From: an uncultured euryarchaeote
GTDB lineage: Archaea; Thermoplasmatota; Poseidoniia; Poseidoniales; Poseidoniaceae
Reading direction: 5' to 3'
Assembly: GCA_937897365.1 (NCBI GenBank)
Contig: CALCOP010000044.1
Coordinates: forward strand, 1-9,360
Length of the DNA: 9,360 bases
Numbering within the stretch: position 1 is the first letter of the stretch; every line of letters begins with the position of its first letter. Below the pieces are notes generated by a model. That model was given only the letters and a program-made list of their open reading frames with translations, ran no database searches and was not told the DNA's origin. The translations under genes were made by a program, and so were the position numbers. Shown here in pieces: positions 6,572 to 9,360 of this stretch.

Positions 6572-8062
6572 ATGCCTATCCGACTGCACGACACTCGAAG
6601 GAAAACCAAAGTCGATTTTTCGACTATGGAGCCCGGGAAAGTTTCGATGTATGTCTGCGGCGTCACTGTTTACGACCGTTGTCATTTGGGCCATGCCCGA
6701 TGTTACTTGGCTTTTGATTTGATACATCGTTGGCTTGAAGCATCGGGGTTCGATGTTCATTACGTGCAAAATTTTACTGATATCGATGACAAAATTATTC
6801 ATCGTGCGAATGAAACTGGTATAGATTGGAAGGTTCTCGTGGATGATAACATTGCCACATACTATGAAGACATGGATGCACTGAATATCCTTCGAGCAGA
6901 TGATTATCCGCGATGTACAGAGTATGTTGACGACATGATTCGCATAACTCAAGACCTTATCGACAAGGGTCATGCGTATCAAACCGAAGAAGGAGTTTAC
7001 TTTCACATCGATTCAGCCCCGGAAAAATACGGTGTGTTAACGGGACAAAACATCGAAGCGGTCCGTTCGGGTGCAGGTGGGCGAGTTGGCGCTACTGGCT
7101 CTGCCAAGAAAGATCACAAGGATTTCGCTCTATGGAAATCTGCCAAACCCGGAGAACCTACTTGGGAATCTCCATGGGGTCCGGGCCGTCCCGGATGGCA
7201 CATTGAATGTACTGCAATGTCGATGGATTACTTTGGTGCTCAATTTGATATTCATGGTGGCGGTCATGATTTACGTTTTCCACATCATGAAGCTGAAATA
7301 TTTCAGGGCGAGTGCCATACAGGGTGCAGTCCAGTCGTTCATCATTGGTTACACAATGGCTTTGTGAACATCGATGGAGAGAAAATGAGCAAATCCTTAG
7401 GGAATTTTTGGACCATTCAAGATATACTGGAAAAAGTAGACGCAATGGTACTTCGATTTTCCTTAATCAATGCACATTATCGCTCACCTATTGACATGAA
7501 TGAAACGATTCTCAAAGACGCTGAGCGAAATTATAATCGAATTTTAGAAACGTATGTCCGAGCTTTAAATCTCTTTGATTCTGGAACGCCTCGAGTCGAT
7601 TTGCCACATGCGGAAATCTCGAGCCAGCAACCTCTTTCTCGATGTTTAGGGATGCTTGAAAAAATGGGTGAAGGGTTCGCTCAAGCGATGGATGACGATT
7701 TCAACAGCCGTGAAGCAGTTGCCAAAGTCTTAGGTGCAATACGGGAAATCAGCAAAATGCTGGACAGTGGTTTAGACCAAACAGATCTCCACGCTTTTGC
7801 TCATTATGCTGTCGATTGGCTTGAAGAAACTGCAGGTACCGTTCTTGGAATACTTCCTTCACGTGAAATGGCCCTTGCTGAACCCGAGGAAGATCCTCGA
7901 CGAGCTGAAATTGCAGAGGATGTTGAGCGTTTATTGGTTGCTCGTGGTGAAGCGCGAGCATCCAAAGATTGGCCAAAAGCCGATGAGATTCGAGACCAAC
8001 TCAAGGCAATGGGTGTCATCGTCAAAGATACTCCAGAAGGTCCTTCATGGACACTTGAGTAG
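6572..8062 (+). CDS. cysS: Cysteinyl-tRNA synthetase
   Basis: Charges tRNA-Cys with cysteine; a class I aminoacyl-tRNA synthetase of 496 residues, close to the usual length (E. coli 461). The N-terminal MYVCGVTVYDRCHLGHAR carries zinc ligand C29 and the HIGH-type motif HLGH at 38-41. The other zinc ligands are C213 in GWHIECTAMS, then H238 and E242 in FPHHEAE, matching E. coli C209/H234/E238 in spacing. The ATP-loop motif KMSKS is at 271-275. The DALR-type helical domain and the usual C-terminal segment (ARASKDWPKADEIRDQL) are intact. ATG at 6572 is chosen because it places the first strand as in other CysRS; a TTG at 6563 would add three residues and has no ribosome binding site. Presence of CysRS shows direct cysteine charging rather than sole reliance on the SepRS/SepCysS route of some methanogens. 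It is divergent from the SDR gene and ends one base before the amidohydrolase stop. Confidence 0.97.
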   Translation: MPIRLHDTRRKTKVDFSTMEPGKVSMYVCGVTVYDRCHLGHARCYLAFDLIHRWLEASGFDVHYVQNFTDIDDKIIHRANETGIDWKVLVDDNIATYYEDMDALNILRADDYPRCTEYVDDMIRITQDLIDKGHAYQTEEGVYFHIDSAPEKYGVLTGQNIEAVRSGAGGRVGATGSAKKDHKDFALWKSAKPGEPTWESPWGPGRPGWHIECTAMSMDYFGAQFDIHGGGHDLRFPHHEAEIFQGECHTGCSPVVHHWLHNGFVNIDGEKMSKSLGNFWTIQDILEKVDAMVLRFSLINAHYRSPIDMNETILKDAERNYNRILETYVRALNLFDSGTPRVDLPHAEISSQQPLSRCLGMLEKMGEGFAQAMDDDFNSREAVAKVLGAIREISKMLDSGLDQTDLHAFAHYAVDWLEETAGTVLGILPSREMALAEPEEDPRRAEIAEDVERLLVARGEARASKDWPKADEIRDQLKAMGVIVKDTPEGPSWTLE

Positions 8063-9360
8063 TTATTCTTCTCCACTCGATTGAGGTGGGGCAACACCCA
8101 TTGGTGGCAGTGCTGGAATGAATGTAGATTCTTCATTTGCTTCAAGTTGAGTTGCCCCCTCGATGACTTCATCATCCCACATTTTTTCGATGAGTGCTTC
8201 TTGATTCAAATTTAATTCGGTGTCATTCTTCCGGCCGGCGAAAAACAGTCCACCTGCTAAAACGACTACTAAGGCAACGAGGGCAAAGATTGCCTGATTT
8301 TTCGAGCTGTCAGAAGAACTTGAATCCGTATCGCCCATTGCATCATTATCCTCACTGCACGCTTCAGAGGTGTCGCCAGGTAGACAGTCTGTATTTGTCG
8401 AATCTTGAGTGCCATCCCCAGTATCTCCAGTATTACCTGTGTTGGTGTTATCAGATGTATCAGCATCATTCGAGCCGTCATTTGAACCAGAATTATCGGT
8501 ATTATCGTTATTGGAATTACCAGATGTCCCATCTTGTTGAGGGTCAGTATCTAAATCGACATTCACTCCAGTGCGTTCACCATCATCCATTGGAATGTCA
8601 TAGTAGGCGTAGAGTTTGGTCAAGTCGACATGTGTGTTTCCATGAGTACTTCGGTTGACGACGTCGAAGTACCGCTCATCACCTGTTGTGAATATAGGGT
8701 CGACAGTCATGCTCTTCAGATGCGATACTCCATCATTATAATCACCGTCATACTTTGAATCAAGATAGGTTTGGACTTCAGCATCTGTAGTCCATGCAAC
8801 GCCGTCAGGTGCATTCCAGTTTTCGCGAATATCAGTGACATTGTTACGCATAGCCATAGCGAGCCCAGATTCGATACTTGCCCATGTTTGCATACCTTCG
8901 GTCTCAGTCATTGAGGTGACATCAACTGCTTTACTGACGCCGCCGCCGGTGATTGGCTCCCAATCATCTTGATTGAGTGCAGTCATAATATCCACATCGC
9001 CAAACACTGCTTTACCATGAACGACAGTCAATCGAACGTCTGCATCAATCGATTCAATGAGGTTTCGATATGGATCCTCATGGAAGGTGTCCATGACCAC
9101 AAGGTCGGCATACATTCCAGGCTTTATTTGCCCGACAAAAGCATCCCAGTTTGCAGCCTTGGCAGGATTACTGGTGACCATTGCAGCCAGTTGGTAATCG
9201 GAGAAGTATGAGTTCATCACATCAGTATTCCATAAATCTGCAACTTTGAGTTCATGCAGATTATTCTTAGAACCACTTGGCCCCCAATCAGGAGCAAGCG
9301 AAATCGTAACACCTGCAGCATCTGCAGCTCGAACATCGGTCGTGTTACCGTAGAGCAAGA
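8063..9360 (-). CDS. Surface amidohydrolase, C-terminal part, with acidic linker and C-terminal membrane anchor
   Basis: The C-terminal 431 residues of a metal-dependent hydrolase; the N-terminus lies beyond the right edge, and the codon at 9358 is an internal TTG leucine. Residue numbers start there. D24 in LAPDWGPSGS is the conserved metal/catalytic aspartate ending the amidohydrolase barrel. NPAKAANW (56-63), IKPGMYADLVVMD (79-91) and VRLTVVHGKAVFG (about 109-121) form the typical C-terminal beta-sandwich return. About 140 further residues are unassigned. A linker of some 85 residues (about 265-350) follows, built almost only of Asp, Asn, Ser, Thr and Gly, with a Cys pair (DCLPGDTSEAC) that could form a disulfide. 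One helix (about 353-375) ends in RK, predicting an outside catalytic domain and a 56-residue acidic tail inside. The missing N-terminus should carry a signal peptide (inference). The substrate is unknown; the Amidohydro_3/imidazolonepropionase-like group is the nearest fit. Confidence 0.82.
   Translation of the reverse strand, partial: LLYGNTTDVRAADAAGVTISLAPDWGPSGSKNNLHELKVADLWNTDVMNSYFSDYQLAAMVTSNPAKAANWDAFVGQIKPGMYADLVVMDTFHEDPYRNLIESIDADVRLTVVHGKAVFGDVDIMTALNQDDWEPITGGGVSKAVDVTSMTETEGMQTWASIESGLAMAMRNNVTDIRENWNAPDGVAWTTDAEVQTYLDSKYDGDYNDGVSHLKSMTVDPIFTTGDERYFDVVNRSTHGNTHVDLTKLYAYYDIPMDDGERTGVNVDLDTDPQQDGTSGNSNNDNTDNSGSNDGSNDADTSDNTNTGNTGDTGDGTQDSTNTDCLPGDTSEACSEDNDAMGDTDSSSSDSSKNQAIFALVALVVVLAGGLFFAGRKNDTELNLNQEALIEKMWDDEVIEGATQLEANEESTFIPALPPMGVAPPQSSGEE
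8295..8570 (-). repeat. Low-complexity Asp/Asn/Ser/Thr-rich coding segment
   Basis: Codons for Asp, Asn, Ser, Thr and Gly alternate in short irregular blocks (DNT, GNTGDTGDG and similar) in the linker of the amidohydrolase. The repetition is of composition, without a fixed unit length. It is a flexible, negatively charged spacer between enzyme and membrane helix, as is usual in archaeal and bacterial surface proteins. Boundaries are approximate. Confidence 0.6.

Noticed and set aside
8395..8530. Repetitive-looking DNA considered as a CRISPR array or tandem repeat.
   Set aside because: There is no fixed repeat unit or spacer length; the pattern follows from Asp/Asn/Ser/Thr/Gly codons.
8194..8658. 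A 154-codon plus-strand open frame rich in His, Gln, Tyr and Arg.
   Set aside because: It is antisense to the low-complexity Asp/Asn/Ser/Thr linker of the amidohydrolase, whose composition keeps the opposite strand free of stops.

Overview
The window looks like a compact stretch of a marine planktonic archaeal genome, most likely Thermoplasmatota of the Marine Group II/III type (Poseidoniales-like). This is inference from gene content. It has an archaeal-style mevalonate kinase, a Ser/Asp/Asn-rich surface enzyme held by one C-terminal membrane helix, moderate base composition, very short or negative intergenic spacing, and frequent GTG starts. No 16S rRNA, tRNA or other taxonomic marker is present, so the assignment is moderate at best. 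I see no CRISPR array, mobile element, rRNA or tRNA. No stretch over 300 bases lacks a gene; the longest gap is about 145 bases.

Layout from left to right. (1) Positions 1-949, minus strand: mevalonate kinase, cut off at its C-terminus by the window edge, with an unusual acidic insertion. (2) Positions 950-1094: divergent promoter region with a GC-rich hairpin just upstream of the next gene. (3) Plus-strand operon: a 681-residue membrane Fe-S oxidoreductase of the ETF:quinone oxidoreductase (EMO/EtfD) type (1095-3140), MutY adenine glycosylase (3160-4116), and a stand-alone class I glutamine amidotransferase (4116-4769, start overlapping the mutY stop). (4) Minus-strand pair, convergent with that operon and overlapping it by 13 bases: an extended SDR NAD(P)-dependent reductase/epimerase (ATG at 6491) followed by an overlapping six-helix membrane protein resembling the Frag1/DRAM/Sfk1 family. 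(5) A short divergent gap, then cysteinyl-tRNA synthetase on the plus strand (6572-8062). (6) Abutting it with no gap, on the minus strand, the C-terminal part of a membrane-anchored amidohydrolase (8063-9360, N-terminus outside the window).

Most of this is housekeeping: isoprenoid lipid synthesis, electron transfer from flavoproteins to quinone, oxidised-guanine repair and aminoacylation of tRNA-Cys. I did not find a clear new multi-gene system. The parts most worth a second look are the mevalonate kinase insertion, the archaeal EtfD/EMO-like protein, the SDR plus DRAM-like overlapping pair, and the surface amidohydrolase with its acidic linker and cytoplasmic tail.
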